64,000 nt of DNA from Rhizobium sullae (GTDB lineage: Bacteria; Pseudomonadota; Alphaproteobacteria; Rhizobiales; Rhizobiaceae): NCBI RefSeq assembly GCF_025200715.1, contig NZ_CP104144.1, forward strand, positions 310,001-374,000, read 5' to 3'. Positions 1 to 9,208 of the stretch are shown piece by piece; position 1 is the stretch's first letter; each line of letters starts with the position of its first letter. A program made the translations under genes and the position numbers. A model generated the notes under the pieces. The model saw only the letters and a program-made list of their open reading frames with translations, was not told the origin of the DNA and searched no databases.

Positions 1-1246
1 AGGCGAGGTGGATGATCGGGCTGAAGCCGCCAGCCATGGCCAGGGCATCAACGTTCAGCCTTTCCGTGCGGCCATTTAAGCGGATATCGATTGCGCTGAG
101 GGCCTTGCCGCCCTTGGCATCCGATACCACGGCATCACGGATGATGCGCGCCGGTCCAAAGTAGCCGCTGCCGCCGTTTTCGCGGCTGTCGACGATCGCG
201 GCGAGGTGGACGCCCTGCGCCTCGAGATCGCGGGCCAGCGCGTAGCCGCTGTCATTGGTGGTAAAGATCGCCGCCGTCTTGCCGGGGGCGACAGCATAGC
301 GGTTGAGATAGTGGCGCATGGCGCTCGCCATCATCACGCCTGGAATGTCGTTGCCGCCGAACATCAGCGGGCGCTCCTCGGCTCCCGTCGCCAGCACGGC
401 GCGCTTGGCGGCAATGCGCCAGAGGCGTTCTACAGGTACGTTGGATTGCGGTTCGGACACGTGCTTTTGCACCCGCTCGACGGCGCCGAAGACATTGCCG
501 TCATACCAGCCGAACGCTGTGGTGCGGGTCAGAAGGGTCACATTCGGCAAGGCTTCGAGTTCGCAGATGCAGTCAGCCGCGAAATCGGCTGCCGCCTTGC
601 CGCCGATCGATGCGGTCTCGCCCAGAAGCTGGCCGCCGGCAACGGAGTGTTCGTCGATGAGAATAATGCGGGCGCCGGCACGGCCAGCACTGATCGCCGC
701 TGCCAGACCCGCCGGCCCCGCGCCGATGACGAGTAGGTCGCAATGCGCCCAGCATTTGTCATAGGCGTCTGGATCGGCCGCATATGTCGCCTTGCCCAGT
801 CCGGCCGCCTTGCGGATGAAGGGCTCGTAGATCTTTTCCCAGAACGCGGCAGGCCACATGAAGGTCTTGTAGTAGAAACCGGCGCTGAGGAAGGGCGACA
901 GAAGGCTGTTCAGCGCGCCGATATCGAGGTCGAGGGACGGCCAGCGGTTCTGGCTTTTCGCTTCGAGGCCGGCATAGAGTTCCTGCATGGTGGCGCGCGT
1001 GTTCGGCTCGGTGCGGCCGGCGCTGCCGATCGTCATCAGCGCGTTCGGCTCGGCGGCACCCGCCGTCAGGATGCCGCGCGGCCGATGATATTTGAAACTC
1101 CGGCCGACGAGCTGGCGGCCGTTGGCAAGCAGTGCAGAGGCGAGGCTGTCGCCCCCAAGGCCCCGCATCGCCTTGCCGTCGAAGGTGAAAGGCAGCGGCT
1201 TGGAGCGGTCGATCAGCCCGCCTTTCGGCAAACGGTAGGATGTCAT
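1..1246 (-). CDS. mgdC: Sarcosine oxidase alpha-like subunit, N-methylglutamate dehydrogenase subunit C (partial)
   Basis: Only about 415 N-terminal residues of this family (usually near 1000) are inside the window; the gene runs off the left edge. The ATG at 1246 overlaps the stop of the small subunit gene by four bases. The N-terminus has the SoxA ferredoxin-fold region (motif FKYHRPRGILTAGA near residue 60) without [2Fe-2S] cysteines, as in known SoxA. A dinucleotide-binding motif [12 protein letters not shown] follows near residue 170. Family role: the large subunit of heterotetrameric sarcosine oxidase, or its relative N-methylglutamate dehydrogenase, which binds NAD and passes the methyl carbon to tetrahydrofolate. 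The nearby mgs and gmaS genes favour N-methylglutamate over sarcosine as substrate (inference). A gamma subunit (mgdD/soxG) would be expected just outside the left edge. Confidence 0.87.
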   Translation of the reverse strand, partial: MTSYRLPKGGLIDRSKPLPFTFDGKAMRGLGGDSLASALLANGRQLVGRSFKYHRPRGILTAGAAEPNALMTIGSAGRTEPNTRATMQELYAGLEAKSQNRWPSLDLDIGALNSLLSPFLSAGFYYKTFMWPAAFWEKIYEPFIRKAAGLGKATYAADPDAYDKCWAHCDLLVIGAGPAGLAAAISAGRAGARIILIDEHSVAGGQLLGETASIGGKAAADFAADCICELEALPNVTLLTRTTAFGWYDGNVFGAVERVQKHVSEPQSNVPVERLWRIAAKRAVLATGAEERPLMFGGNDIPGVMMASAMRHYLNRYAVAPGKTAAIFTTNDSGYALARDLEAQGVHLAAIVDSRENGGSGYFGPARIIRDAVVSDAKGGKALSAIDIRLNGRTERLNVDALAMAGGFSPIIHLA

Positions 1247-1521
1247 GCGCGTCTGCCTTCTTTCTCGCCAGACGCAGCGTCGCGGCACGCGGCGATCTCA
1301 TGGGTCACGGTATCGCGGGTGACGACCAGCCATCGGCGGCAACCGGAGGTGTGGTGCCAGTATTCCTCGTAGGCGCCGCGGGGATTGTCGCGCAGATAGA
1401 CGTAGTCGAACCACTCGCCGGCACCGGCATCGGCCGCCGGCCGCGCAAGGGCAGCGCCCTTGATGGTGAATTCCTCTTTGGGTCGTCGCCCGCAATGCGG
1501 GCAGGGCACGAGACTTGCCAT
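1243..1521 (-). CDS. mgdB: Sarcosine oxidase delta-like subunit, N-methylglutamate dehydrogenase subunit B
   Basis: A 92-aa protein, the usual size of SoxD-type small subunits. It starts MASLVPCPHCG and carries CxxC at residues 7 and 10 plus WHHTSGC near residues 55-61, matching the zinc-binding cysteines and histidine of the delta subunit. I chose the ATG at 1521 because longer versions only add low-complexity sequence and overlap mgdA. The 3' end overlaps the mgdC start (ATGA), and mgdA ends 23 bases upstream, so the three genes form one operon. Role: structural zinc subunit of the heterotetrameric dehydrogenase. Confidence 0.88.
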   Translation of the reverse strand: MASLVPCPHCGRRPKEEFTIKGAALARPAADAGAGEWFDYVYLRDNPRGAYEEYWHHTSGCRRWLVVTRDTVTHEIAACRDAASGEKEGRRA

Positions 1522-1544
1522 TTCGAATGTCCTTGGTCCGCGAA

Positions 1545-2795
1545 TCAGTGAAGGTTGGGCTGGGCGCCCTGGCCCTTTTCGTCGATGAGGTAGCCACGCT
1601 GGAAGCGGTCGAGCCGGAAGGCCGTCGCCGTTTTGTGCGGTGCGTCGCGGGCGAGAAGATGGGCAAAGCAGAATCCCGACGCCGGGGTCGCTTTGAAGCC
1701 GCCATAGCACCAGCCGGCATTGAGATAGAGATTGTCGATGTGGGTACGGTCGATGATCGGCGAACCGTCCATCGACATGTCCATGATGCCGCCCCAGGAG
1801 CGCAGCACCCGAACGCGCGACAGCGCCGGGATCATCGCCTTTCCGGCTTCCGCGACATGTTCGACCGTCGCCAGGTTTCCGCGCTGGGCATAGGAATTAT
1901 AGCCATCTATGTCGCCGCCGAAGACAAGGCCGCCTTTGTCGGATTGCGAGACGTAGAAGTGTCCCGCACCGAAGGTGACCACTCCGTCGATAAAGGGCTT
2001 CAGGCCCTCCGAGACGAAGGCCTGAAGCACATGGCTTTCGAGCGGAAGCTTCAGGCCGGCCATCTGGGCGACCTGTGAAGAATTGCCTGCGGCTGCGAGC
2101 GCCAGCTTGCCGCAACCGATGAAGCCGCGGCTGGTTTCAACGCCGGTTACCTGTCCATTGTCGCGGCGGATGCCCGTCACCTCGCAGCCTTGGATGATAT
2201 CGACGCCGCGCTGATCGGCGCCGCGCGCATAGCCCCAGGCGACCGCGTCATGGCGAACGGTTCCGCCGCGTTTCTGCAGCAGGCCGCCCTGGACCGGGAA
2301 GCGGGCATTGTCGTAGTCGAGAAATGGCACCATCTTCTGGACCGAGGCGCGGTCGAGAAGGTCGGCGTCGACGCCGTGCAGCCGCATGGCGTTGCCGCGG
2401 CGGGTATAGGAGTCGCGCTGCGCATCGGAGTGAAAGAGATTGAGCACGCCGCGCTGCGATACCATGGCGTTGAAGTTGAAATCCTGCTCGAGCCCCTCCC
2501 ATAGCTTCATGGAAAGCTCGTAGAAGGGATTGTTACCCGCCAGCAGGTAGTTGGAGCGGATGATCGTCGTGTTGCGGCCAACATTACCGGAACCGACATA
2601 ATTCTTCTCCAGTACCGCGACATTGGTGATGCCGAATTCCTTGGCGAGATAGTAGGCCGTAGCGAGGCCGTGTCCGCCACCGCCGACGATGATCACGTCA
2701 TAATGGGGCTTGGGCTCGGGCTGCCGCCAGGCGGGCGTCCAGTTCCTGTTTCCGAAAAGCCCGTTTAAGACGATGGACAGTGCCGAATAGCGCAT
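1545..2795 (-). CDS. mgdA: Sarcosine oxidase beta-like subunit, N-methylglutamate dehydrogenase subunit A
   Basis: A 416-aa FAD/FMN amine oxidase subunit of normal family length. The Rossmann motif VIIVGGGGHG lies at residues 34-43. RHDAVAWGYARGA near residue 181 holds the conserved histidine (about 182) that carries covalent FMN in heterotetrameric sarcosine oxidases. C-terminal motifs SWGGIMDMSMDGSPIID and AGWCYGGFKATP are typical. This subunit oxidises the secondary amine to an imine. First gene of the minus-strand operon, divergent from an AraC/GlxA-type regulator with a 97-base gap that probably holds both promoters. With mgsABC and gmaS close by, N-methylglutamate is the likeliest substrate; sarcosine remains possible. 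Confidence 0.9.
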   Translation of the reverse strand: MRYSALSIVLNGLFGNRNWTPAWRQPEPKPHYDVIIVGGGGHGLATAYYLAKEFGITNVAVLEKNYVGSGNVGRNTTIIRSNYLLAGNNPFYELSMKLWEGLEQDFNFNAMVSQRGVLNLFHSDAQRDSYTRRGNAMRLHGVDADLLDRASVQKMVPFLDYDNARFPVQGGLLQKRGGTVRHDAVAWGYARGADQRGVDIIQGCEVTGIRRDNGQVTGVETSRGFIGCGKLALAAAGNSSQVAQMAGLKLPLESHVLQAFVSEGLKPFIDGVVTFGAGHFYVSQSDKGGLVFGGDIDGYNSYAQRGNLATVEHVAEAGKAMIPALSRVRVLRSWGGIMDMSMDGSPIIDRTHIDNLYLNAGWCYGGFKATPASGFCFAHLLARDAPHKTATAFRLDRFQRGYLIDEKGQGAQPNLH

Positions 2796-2892
2796 CGATG
2801 CTTCTTTCCAAGAAGGACCAGTTGCCCGTGTAATAGCATGGGGAACTGCTCAAGCATTGCATCTATGGGACCATATGCTGTAATTTCGGGAC

Positions 2893-3852
2893 ATGAGTGC
2901 TGGCGACCAGAAGAACCTGCAGCGGATCGGCTTCCTCCTCGTGCCGAATTTTGCGCTGATGTCCTATGCTTCCGCGACCGAGCCGTTGCGGGCGGCGAAC
3001 CTGATTGCCGGAAACGCTCTTTACGAAGCGATCCCTTTGTCGGCAGATGGTCTTCCGGTTCGCAGTTCGTCCGGCCTGACGATCGGTTGCAACAGCCTTT
3101 CCGAGGCCGGGGGCACCTGCCATACGATCTATGTCTGTGCCGGCGGCGACCCGCAAGACTGGCGCGCAAGCGCCTCGCTCCATGCGCAGCTGAGGAAGTT
3201 CGCGCGCAACGGTGTGCGGATCGGCGGCATATCGAGCGGCTCTTACGTGCTGGCATCGGCCGGCCTGCTCGACAACAGCGACTTCACGATCCATTGGGAA
3301 CATGCGTCTCTCCTGAAAGAGGCATTTCCGCATCTGGCCCCGCGCCAGGCCCGGTTCGTCATCGACGGTGCACGCGTGACCTGTGGCGGAGGGGTAGCAC
3401 CGCTGGACATGATGCACGCCGTCATTTCCGAGCGGATGGGCGCCGATTTTGCCCGCAGGGTGAGCGACTGGTACCTTCATACCGCCGTCGCCGAGCCGAC
3501 CGATCCCCAGCGGGCATCGGCCGCCAAGCGCTTCGGGACAAATCACCCGGCGCTTCTCACCGTGCTGGAGAAGATGGAGACTGCGATCGAAAATCCGCTC
3601 AGCCGTGCGGAGATGGCGAGGCTCGCCGGCATCAGCGCGCGCCATCTCGACCGGCTCTTTCTCAAGCACCGCGGCATGACCTTCCTCGACACCTACCGAC
3701 AGATCCGCCTGCAGCACAGCCTCCGGCTGCTGGAGCAAAGCCCCCTGTCGATTTCGGAGATCGCCTTTGCCACCGGCTTTTCGAGCCCTGGCCATTTCTC
3801 CAGATCGTTTAAGGCCATGTTCGACAAAAACCCGAGAAATGCGCGGCGGTAA
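2893..3852 (+). CDS. GlxA-family (DJ-1/PfpI plus AraC) transcriptional regulator
   Basis: A 319-aa regulator with an N-terminal DJ-1/PfpI-like domain (about 10-190) and a C-terminal AraC/XylS double helix-turn-helix (about 215-315). The elbow motif reads GISSGSYVLASAGLLD, with Ser where catalytic relatives have Cys, so it is likely a non-enzymatic sensor. The C-terminal motifs LSISEIAFATGFSSPGHFSR and FDKNPRNARR are typical AraC signatures. Known relatives control glycine betaine, dimethylglycine, sarcosine and arginine catabolism. Divergence from mgdA suggests it activates the mgd operon, possibly also the mgs genes, in response to a methylated amine (inference). Confidence 0.9.
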   Translation: MSAGDQKNLQRIGFLLVPNFALMSYASATEPLRAANLIAGNALYEAIPLSADGLPVRSSSGLTIGCNSLSEAGGTCHTIYVCAGGDPQDWRASASLHAQLRKFARNGVRIGGISSGSYVLASAGLLDNSDFTIHWEHASLLKEAFPHLAPRQARFVIDGARVTCGGGVAPLDMMHAVISERMGADFARRVSDWYLHTAVAEPTDPQRASAAKRFGTNHPALLTVLEKMETAIENPLSRAEMARLAGISARHLDRLFLKHRGMTFLDTYRQIRLQHSLRLLEQSPLSISEIAFATGFSSPGHFSRSFKAMFDKNPRNARR

Positions 3853-4056
3853 GACAGCCGGGACTGATTCGTCGCTGACAGATGACGGTGAGCCCGGTGC
3901 TGCCGGCTCCGAAACCGGCACGCGGTCGACTGCGTTTCCATCTGAATGCACTTAGACGTACGCTTCTGCACGCGTATTCAGGACGGGGTGTGGCTTTTCC
4001 TTTGAATCTTGAAATATTTCCTGAGAAGATAACCTTTGATTTCTGCCGGAGACATC

Positions 4057-4719
4057 ATGACGTCCAAGAAACAGATCGAAAATGCGGTGGCGCTGGATCA
4101 GAATCCGCACGCGGTTCGCGAACCACGCGTCAACAATCTCGAATTGGCGATTGGACACGAGGTCCGTAATTTTCGCAAAAAGCTCGGCATCACCGTCACG
4201 GATCTGTCTGCGGCGACGGGCATTTCGCTTGGTATGCTGTCGAAGATCGAGAACGGCAATATTTCGCCGTCGCTGACGACACTGCAAACGCTCTCTAGGG
4301 CGCTCGGCGTTCCGATTACTGCCTTTTTTCGCCGCTTCGAAGAGCCACGGAACGCAACCTTCGTCAAGGCAGGTGAGGGGGTGAATATCGAGCGTCGCGG
4401 CACGCGCGCCGGGCATCAATACAGCCTGCTTGGCCATATCGACAACAATACCAGCGGTGTCACGGTCGAGCCCTATCTGATCACCTTGACTGCTGAATCC
4501 GACGTCTTTCCCACCTTCCAGCACGACGGAATGGAGTTTCTCTACCTTTTGGAGGGGGAGGTGGTCTACCGCCATTCCGACTCCCTTTACAGGATGCAAC
4601 CGGGCGACAGCCTGTTCTTCGATGCGGATGCGCCACATGGGCCTGAGGAACTCGTGAAGCTCCCCTGCCGCTATCTCTCGATCATTTCCTATCCACAGCA
4701 GAAGACGGTGAGTGATTAG
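4057..4719 (+). CDS. XRE-family regulator with C-terminal cupin domain
   Basis: A 220-aa protein. The Xre helix-turn-helix at about residues 33-85 includes VTDLSAATGISLGMLSKIE and NGNISPSLTTLQTLSRALGV. The cupin_2 domain at about 135-215 includes HDGMEFLYLLEGEVVYRH and PGDSLFFDADAPHGPEEL. I chose ATG 4057, preceded by GGAGA at 4048-4052; a TTG at 4036 would add seven residues. Such two-domain regulators sense small ligands, and this one sits directly upstream of mgsA in the same direction, so it probably controls the glutamine amidotransferase/GMA synthetase genes. The AT-rich 95-base gap to mgsA likely contains its promoter. Confidence 0.9.
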   Translation: MTSKKQIENAVALDQNPHAVREPRVNNLELAIGHEVRNFRKKLGITVTDLSAATGISLGMLSKIENGNISPSLTTLQTLSRALGVPITAFFRRFEEPRNATFVKAGEGVNIERRGTRAGHQYSLLGHIDNNTSGVTVEPYLITLTAESDVFPTFQHDGMEFLYLLEGEVVYRHSDSLYRMQPGDSLFFDADAPHGPEELVKLPCRYLSIISYPQQKTVSD

Positions 4720-4814
4720 ATTATTGCCTAAAAAGAAAAATTTATTCCTCATAGTTGATTGTTGCCGCACGGTCTGATAGCTCTCGTTCAGAGACGAACG
4801 GAGGATGCTGGGCC

Positions 4815-5720
4815 ATGTGCGGAATTGTTGGACTATTTCTCAAAGACCGGAGGCTTGAGCCTGAGCTCGGTCGGCTCCTGTCGGAAATGCTGATCACCAT
4901 GACGGACCGCGGTCCGGACTCGGCTGGCATTGCAATCTACGGCTCGATTGCCGAGGCAAAAGCGAAGGTGACGATCCAGTCGGCCAAGCCGGAGGCGGAT
5001 TTCGCCGGTCTCGAAAGAGATTTGGCGGAAGCCGGCGTCCCGGCCAGCGTCAGCGTCAAGAGCACACATGCCGTCATCGAGATCGCTGCGGACATGCTTG
5101 CGGCGATCCGGCCGGTTCTGGCCGCGCTTCGCCCCGACGTGCGCGTCATGGGCTCTGGCGAGAGCGTCGAGATTTATAAGGAAACCGGGCTGCCGAAGGA
5201 TGTCGTCGCCCGTTTCGGCGTCCGCTCCATGAGCGGCTCGCACGGCATCGGCCATACCCGCATGGCAACGGAATCGGCTGTCACGACGCTCGGTGCGCAT
5301 CCCTTCTCGACCGGCTCCGATCAATGCCTGGTGCACAACGGTTCGCTGTCGAACCATAACAATTTGCGCCGCGAGCTGATGCGGGAGGGCATGACCTTCG
5401 AAACCCAGAACGACTCGGAAGTCGCAGCCGCCTACCTCACCTCTGAAATGGCCAAGGGCAAGGACCTCGGGCAGGCCCTGACCGGCGCGCTCGACGACCT
5501 CGACGGCTTCTTCACCTTTGTCGTCGGCACCAGGTCCGGCTTCGGCGTTGTGCGCGATCCGATTGCCTGCAAGCCCGCTGTCATGGCCGAAACGGACCGA
5601 TACGTCGCCTTCGGTTCCGAATACCGGGCGCTCGTCAACCTGCCTGGCATAGAAACCGCGCGCGTCTGGGAGCCGGAGCCTGCAACCGTCTATTTCTGGG
5701 ATCACCAGAAAGCCGCCTGA
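4815..5720 (+). CDS. mgsA: Class II glutamine amidotransferase, N-methylglutamate synthase subunit A (GlxB-like)
   Basis: A 301-aa protein starting MCGIVGLFLK, so removal of Met exposes Cys as the N-terminal nucleophile. Further family motifs are HTRMATESAV, HPFSTGSDQ, NGSLSNHNNLRREL and NDSEVAAAYL. It corresponds to the amidotransferase part of glutamate synthase as a free subunit. In the NMG pathway MgsABC converts gamma-glutamylmethylamide and 2-oxoglutarate to N-methylglutamate and glutamate. I chose ATG 4815 because the catalytic Cys must be residue 2; a longer reading adds 20 unrelated residues. It is followed after 40 bases by mgsB and then mgsC. Confidence 0.9.
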   Translation: MCGIVGLFLKDRRLEPELGRLLSEMLITMTDRGPDSAGIAIYGSIAEAKAKVTIQSAKPEADFAGLERDLAEAGVPASVSVKSTHAVIEIAADMLAAIRPVLAALRPDVRVMGSGESVEIYKETGLPKDVVARFGVRSMSGSHGIGHTRMATESAVTTLGAHPFSTGSDQCLVHNGSLSNHNNLRRELMREGMTFETQNDSEVAAAYLTSEMAKGKDLGQALTGALDDLDGFFTFVVGTRSGFGVVRDPIACKPAVMAETDRYVAFGSEYRALVNLPGIETARVWEPEPATVYFWDHQKAA

Positions 5721-5760
5721 CCGCGGCGCCTGCCGCGCATTCTCCAAGGGTTATTGAAAC

Positions 5761-6447
5761 ATGCCTGTCATTGATCTTGCCACCACTCCCCTGCGTGAGC
5801 TCAACAGCGCTCTGCACCGCATCCAGCAGGGTTCGAACGACCTTTCCTTCGAGGTTGTCAATCCGCGCGGCAGCCATTCCGTTGCCGTCGGCATCGACAC
5901 GCCCGTCGCGGTCGATGTGAAGGGGTCTGTCGGCTATTACTGCGCCGGGATGAACGACGGCGGCACCGTCACCGTTTATGGCTCGGCAGGTCCGGGCGTC
6001 GCGGAAAACATGATGTCAGGCACCGTCGTCGTCGAAGGTGACGCCTCCCAATATGCGGGCGCCACTGGCCGCGGCGGGCTGCTGGTCATCAAGGGCAATG
6101 CGGCGTCGCGCTGCGGCATCTCGATGAAGGGCATCGACATTGTCGTTCACGGCAACATCGGCCACATGTCCGCCTTCATGGGCCAATCCGGCCACCTGGT
6201 CGTGCTCGGCGACGCCGGCGATGCGTTGGGAGATTCGCTCTATGAGGCGAAGCTTTTCGTGCGCGGCTCGGTCAAGAGCCTGGGTGCCGACTGCATCGAA
6301 AAGGAGCTGCGCCCGGAGCATCTGACGAAACTGGCCGAACTCCTCGAAAAGGCGGGCGTGACCGGCGTGCGGCCCGAGGAATTCAAGCGCTACGGCTCGG
6401 CCCGCAAGCTTTACAATTTCAATATCGACAACGCTGACGCGTATTAA
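5761..6447 (+). CDS. mgsB: GXGXG-domain protein, N-methylglutamate synthase subunit B (GlxC-like)
   Basis: A 228-aa protein formed almost wholly of the glutamate synthase alpha-subunit C-terminal GXGXG beta-helix. The glycine-rich repeats include GYYCAGMNDGGTVTVYGSAG, QYAGATGRGGLLVIKGNA and HGNIGHMSAFMGQSGHLVV. In glutamate synthase this helix is a structural spacer between glutaminase and synthase sites; here it is a stand-alone subunit. It lies between mgsA and mgsC with short gaps (40 and 14 bases). Length and order match mgsB/glxC of methylamine-using bacteria. Confidence 0.9.
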   Translation: MPVIDLATTPLRELNSALHRIQQGSNDLSFEVVNPRGSHSVAVGIDTPVAVDVKGSVGYYCAGMNDGGTVTVYGSAGPGVAENMMSGTVVVEGDASQYAGATGRGGLLVIKGNAASRCGISMKGIDIVVHGNIGHMSAFMGQSGHLVVLGDAGDALGDSLYEAKLFVRGSVKSLGADCIEKELRPEHLTKLAELLEKAGVTGVRPEEFKRYGSARKLYNFNIDNADAY

Positions 6448-6461
6448 GGCGAGGGACCATC

Positions 6462-7790
6462 ATGAGCTATCACAACCCCTACACCCCGCCGCGCAAGTCC
6501 GCGACCTTCGACGATTACACGCTGGCGGAAATCCGCCGCGCTGCGGCAACCGGCATCTACGATATTCGTGGCGCAGGCACCAAACGCAAGGTTCCGCATT
6601 TCGATGACCTGTTGTTTCTCGGCGCGTCGATCTCGCGCTATCCGCTCGAAGGTTACCGCGAAAAGTGCGACACGTCGGTCGTCCTCGGCACGCGTTTCGC
6701 CAAGAAGCCCATTTTCCTGAAGACGCCGATCACCATTGCTGGCATGAGCTTCGGCGCCCTGTCCGGCAATGCCAAGGAAGCGCTCGGACGCGGCGCGACG
6801 ATTGCCGGAACCTCCACCACCACCGGCGATGGCGGGATGACCGATGAAGAGCGCGGCCATTCGCAGACGTTGGTCTACCAGTATCTGCCGTCGCGGTACG
6901 GCATGAATCCGAAGGACCTGCGTCGCGCCGATGCCATCGAAGTGGTTGTCGGCCAAGGCGCAAAGCCGGGCGGCGGCGGCATGCTGCTCGGTCAGAAGAT
7001 TTCCGATCGCGTGGCCGAGATGCGCAACCTGCCCCAGGGCATCGACCAGCGCTCGGCCTGCCGCCATCCTGACTGGACCGGCCCGGACGATCTCGAGATC
7101 AAGATCATGGAACTGCGCGAGATCACCGACTGGGAAAAGCCGATCTATGTGAAGGTCGGCGGCGCGCGTCCGTACTACGATACGGCTTTAGCGGTGAAGG
7201 CTGGCGCGGATGTCGTCGTTCTCGACGGCATGCAGGGTGGCACCGCGGCCACGCAAGACGTTTTCATCGAGCATGTCGGCATGCCGATCCTCGCCTGTAT
7301 CCGCCCGGCGGTTCAGGCGCTGCAGGATCTCGGAATGCATCGCAAGGTGCAACTGATCGTATCGGGCGGTATCCGCTCGGGTGCGGACGTCGCGAAGGCT
7401 CTGGCGCTGGGTGCCGATGCCGTTGCTATTGGAACGGCGGCGCTGGTTGCACTGGGCGACAACGACCCGAGGTGGGAAGACGAGTACCAGAAGCTCGGTA
7501 CCACGGCTGGCGCGTACGACGACTGGCACGAAGGCAAGGACCCGGCCGGGATCACGACGCAGGATCCGGAACTGGCGGCTCGCCTGGATCCGATCGCCGC
7601 TGGCCGCCGCCTTGCCAACTATCTGAAGGTCATGACGCTCGAAGCCCAAACCATCGCTCGTGCCTGCGGCAAAAACCAGCTGCACAATCTGGAGCCGGAA
7701 GATCTTTGTGCGCTGACCATGGAAGCGGCTGCCATGGCGCAGATCCCGCTCGCCGGGACCAGCTGGTACCCAGGTAAGGGCGGTTTCTGA
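6462..7790 (+). CDS. mgsC: FMN-binding glutamate synthase-like protein, N-methylglutamate synthase subunit C (GlxD-like)
   Basis: A 442-aa protein homologous to the FMN/synthase domain of glutamate synthase (TIM barrel). Visible motifs: TPITIAGMSFGALSGNAKEALGRG, GTSTTTGDGGMT, GQGAKPGGGGMLLG, IYVKVGGARPYYDTALAVKAGADVVVLDGM (in part) and LIVSGGIRSGADVAKALALGADAVAIGTAAL (in part). It would carry the synthase active site of MgsABC. The three clustered cysteines that bind [3Fe-4S] in glutamate synthase are not evident around GIDQRSACRHPDW, which holds a single Cys. A GC-rich hairpin follows the gene. Confidence 0.92.
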   Translation: MSYHNPYTPPRKSATFDDYTLAEIRRAAATGIYDIRGAGTKRKVPHFDDLLFLGASISRYPLEGYREKCDTSVVLGTRFAKKPIFLKTPITIAGMSFGALSGNAKEALGRGATIAGTSTTTGDGGMTDEERGHSQTLVYQYLPSRYGMNPKDLRRADAIEVVVGQGAKPGGGGMLLGQKISDRVAEMRNLPQGIDQRSACRHPDWTGPDDLEIKIMELREITDWEKPIYVKVGGARPYYDTALAVKAGADVVVLDGMQGGTAATQDVFIEHVGMPILACIRPAVQALQDLGMHRKVQLIVSGGIRSGADVAKALALGADAVAIGTAALVALGDNDPRWEDEYQKLGTTAGAYDDWHEGKDPAGITTQDPELAARLDPIAAGRRLANYLKVMTLEAQTIARACGKNQLHNLEPEDLCALTMEAAAMAQIPLAGTSWYPGKGGF

Positions 7791-7808
7791 AGCCGCATCG
7801 AAAATAGC

Positions 7809-7834
7809 GAGCCGCATTTGGGAGGATGCGGCTC
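7809..7834 (+). terminator. Hairpin between mgsC and gmaS
   Basis: A perfect 9-bp inverted repeat, GAGCCGCAT at 7809-7817 and ATGCGGCTC at 7826-7834, with an 8-base loop containing GGGAGG, followed by GTTTCC. The T-run is weak, so it may attenuate transcription or act as an mRNA processing or stability element rather than a full stop. Its place sets mgsABC apart from gmaS in expression level. Confidence 0.6.
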
Positions 7835-7872
7835 GTTTCCGTTAAGTGTCTGAATACAAAAAGGGGAACGAT

Positions 7873-9180
7873 GTGACACTGGATCTCTCGACATATGCTG
7901 CGGACAACGGCATCAAATATTTCATGATTAGCTTTACCGACCTGTTCGGTGGCCAGCGCGCCAAGCTGGTGCCGGCCGAAGCGATTGCTGACATGCAGAA
8001 AGACGGCGCGGGCTTTGCAGGCTTTGCCACCTGGCTCGATCTGACGCCTGCCCATCCCGACCTTTTCGCCATTCCGGATGCATCCTCGATCATCCAGCTT
8101 CCGTGGAAAAAGGATGTGGCCTGGGTCGCGGCCGACTGTGTCATGGACGATCAACCGGTCGAGCAGGCCCCCCGGGTCCTCCTCAAGAAGTTGATTGCCG
8201 AGGCTGCGAATTTGGGCCTGCGCGTCAAGACCGGTGTCGAGCCGGAATTTTTCCTGATCTCGCCGGATGGTTCGAAGATTTCCGACGCGTTCGATAATGC
8301 CGAAAAGCCCTGCTATGATCAGCAGGCTGTCATGCGCCGCTACGACGTCATCACCGAGATCTGCGACTGCATGCTGAAACTCGGCTGGAAGCCCTATCAG
8401 AACGATCATGAGGATGCCAACGGCCAGTTCGAGATGAATTGGGAATATGACGATGCGCTGCAGACCGCGGACAAGCATTCCTTCTTCAAATTCATGGTGA
8501 AGTCGATCGCCGAGAAACACGGTCTTCGCGCCACCTTCATGCCGAAGCCCTTCAAGGGACTGACCGGCAACGGATGCCACGCTCATATCTCCGTCTGGGA
8601 CCTTGAGGGTAGGAATAATGCGTTTGCCGACAGGACGATGCCGTTTGGTCTTTCCGCCAAAGGCAAGACCTTCCTCGGCGGAATCATGAAACATGCCCCG
8701 GCGCTGGCTGCGGTGACCAATCCGACCGTCAACTCCTACAAGCGTATCAATGCGCCGCGGACGATCTCCGGTGCGACCTGGGCGCCGAATACGGTGACCT
8801 GGACCGGCAACAACCGCACCCATATGGTGCGCGTGCCAGGCCCCGGCCGCTTCGAGTTGCGGCTGCCCGACGGTGCGGTCAATCCCTATCTGCTGCAGGC
8901 GATCATCATCGCGGCGGGGCTTTCTGGCCTTCGCAGCAACGCCGATCCGGGGCCGCATCACGATATCGACATGTACCGCGACGGACATACCGTAACTGAT
9001 GCGCCCAAACTACCGCTCAACCTGTTGGATGCGCTTCGCGAGTATGAGAAAGACATCGAACTGCAGGCCGCGCTCGGCACCGAGTTTTCCGCCGCCTTTC
9101 TGAAGTTAAAGCACGGCGAGTGGAATACCTATTGCTCGCAGTTTACTGCCTGGGAACATGATACGACCCTCGACGTCTGA
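7873..9180 (+). CDS. gmaS: Gamma-glutamylmethylamide synthetase (GlnT/GSIII-like glutamine synthetase family)
   Basis: A 435-aa glutamine-synthetase-fold protein. Motifs: GVEPEFFLISPDG, EDANGQFEMNWEY, ATFMPKPFKGLTGNGCHAH (in part) and PGRFELRLPDGAVNPYL. Family role in methylamine users: ATP-dependent ligation of methylamine to glutamate. Two GTG starts fit: 7873, preceded by AGGGG about 7 bases upstream, and 7846, which adds nine residues without a good ribosome site; I prefer 7873, which gives the usual 435-aa length. Without its neighbours it could be read as rhizobial GlnT glutamine synthetase; next to mgsABC and mgdABC, GmaS is more likely. Confidence 0.85.
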   Translation: MTLDLSTYAADNGIKYFMISFTDLFGGQRAKLVPAEAIADMQKDGAGFAGFATWLDLTPAHPDLFAIPDASSIIQLPWKKDVAWVAADCVMDDQPVEQAPRVLLKKLIAEAANLGLRVKTGVEPEFFLISPDGSKISDAFDNAEKPCYDQQAVMRRYDVITEICDCMLKLGWKPYQNDHEDANGQFEMNWEYDDALQTADKHSFFKFMVKSIAEKHGLRATFMPKPFKGLTGNGCHAHISVWDLEGRNNAFADRTMPFGLSAKGKTFLGGIMKHAPALAAVTNPTVNSYKRINAPRTISGATWAPNTVTWTGNNRTHMVRVPGPGRFELRLPDGAVNPYLLQAIIIAAGLSGLRSNADPGPHHDIDMYRDGHTVTDAPKLPLNLLDALREYEKDIELQAALGTEFSAAFLKLKHGEWNTYCSQFTAWEHDTTLDV

Positions 9181-9208
9181 TATCTCTCCGCCGCCCATCG
9201 CGGCCTTT

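Noticed and set aside
2863..3951. A 362-codon minus-strand frame opposite the GlxA-type regulator
   Set aside because: The plus-strand protein has complete DJ-1/PfpI and AraC motifs; the opposite frame has none and runs past both gene ends.
4815..9180. Calling the locus a glutamate synthase plus glutamine synthetase for ammonia assimilation
   Set aside because: The split three-subunit form with GmaS-type synthetase and sarcosine-oxidase homologues fits the N-methylglutamate route better.
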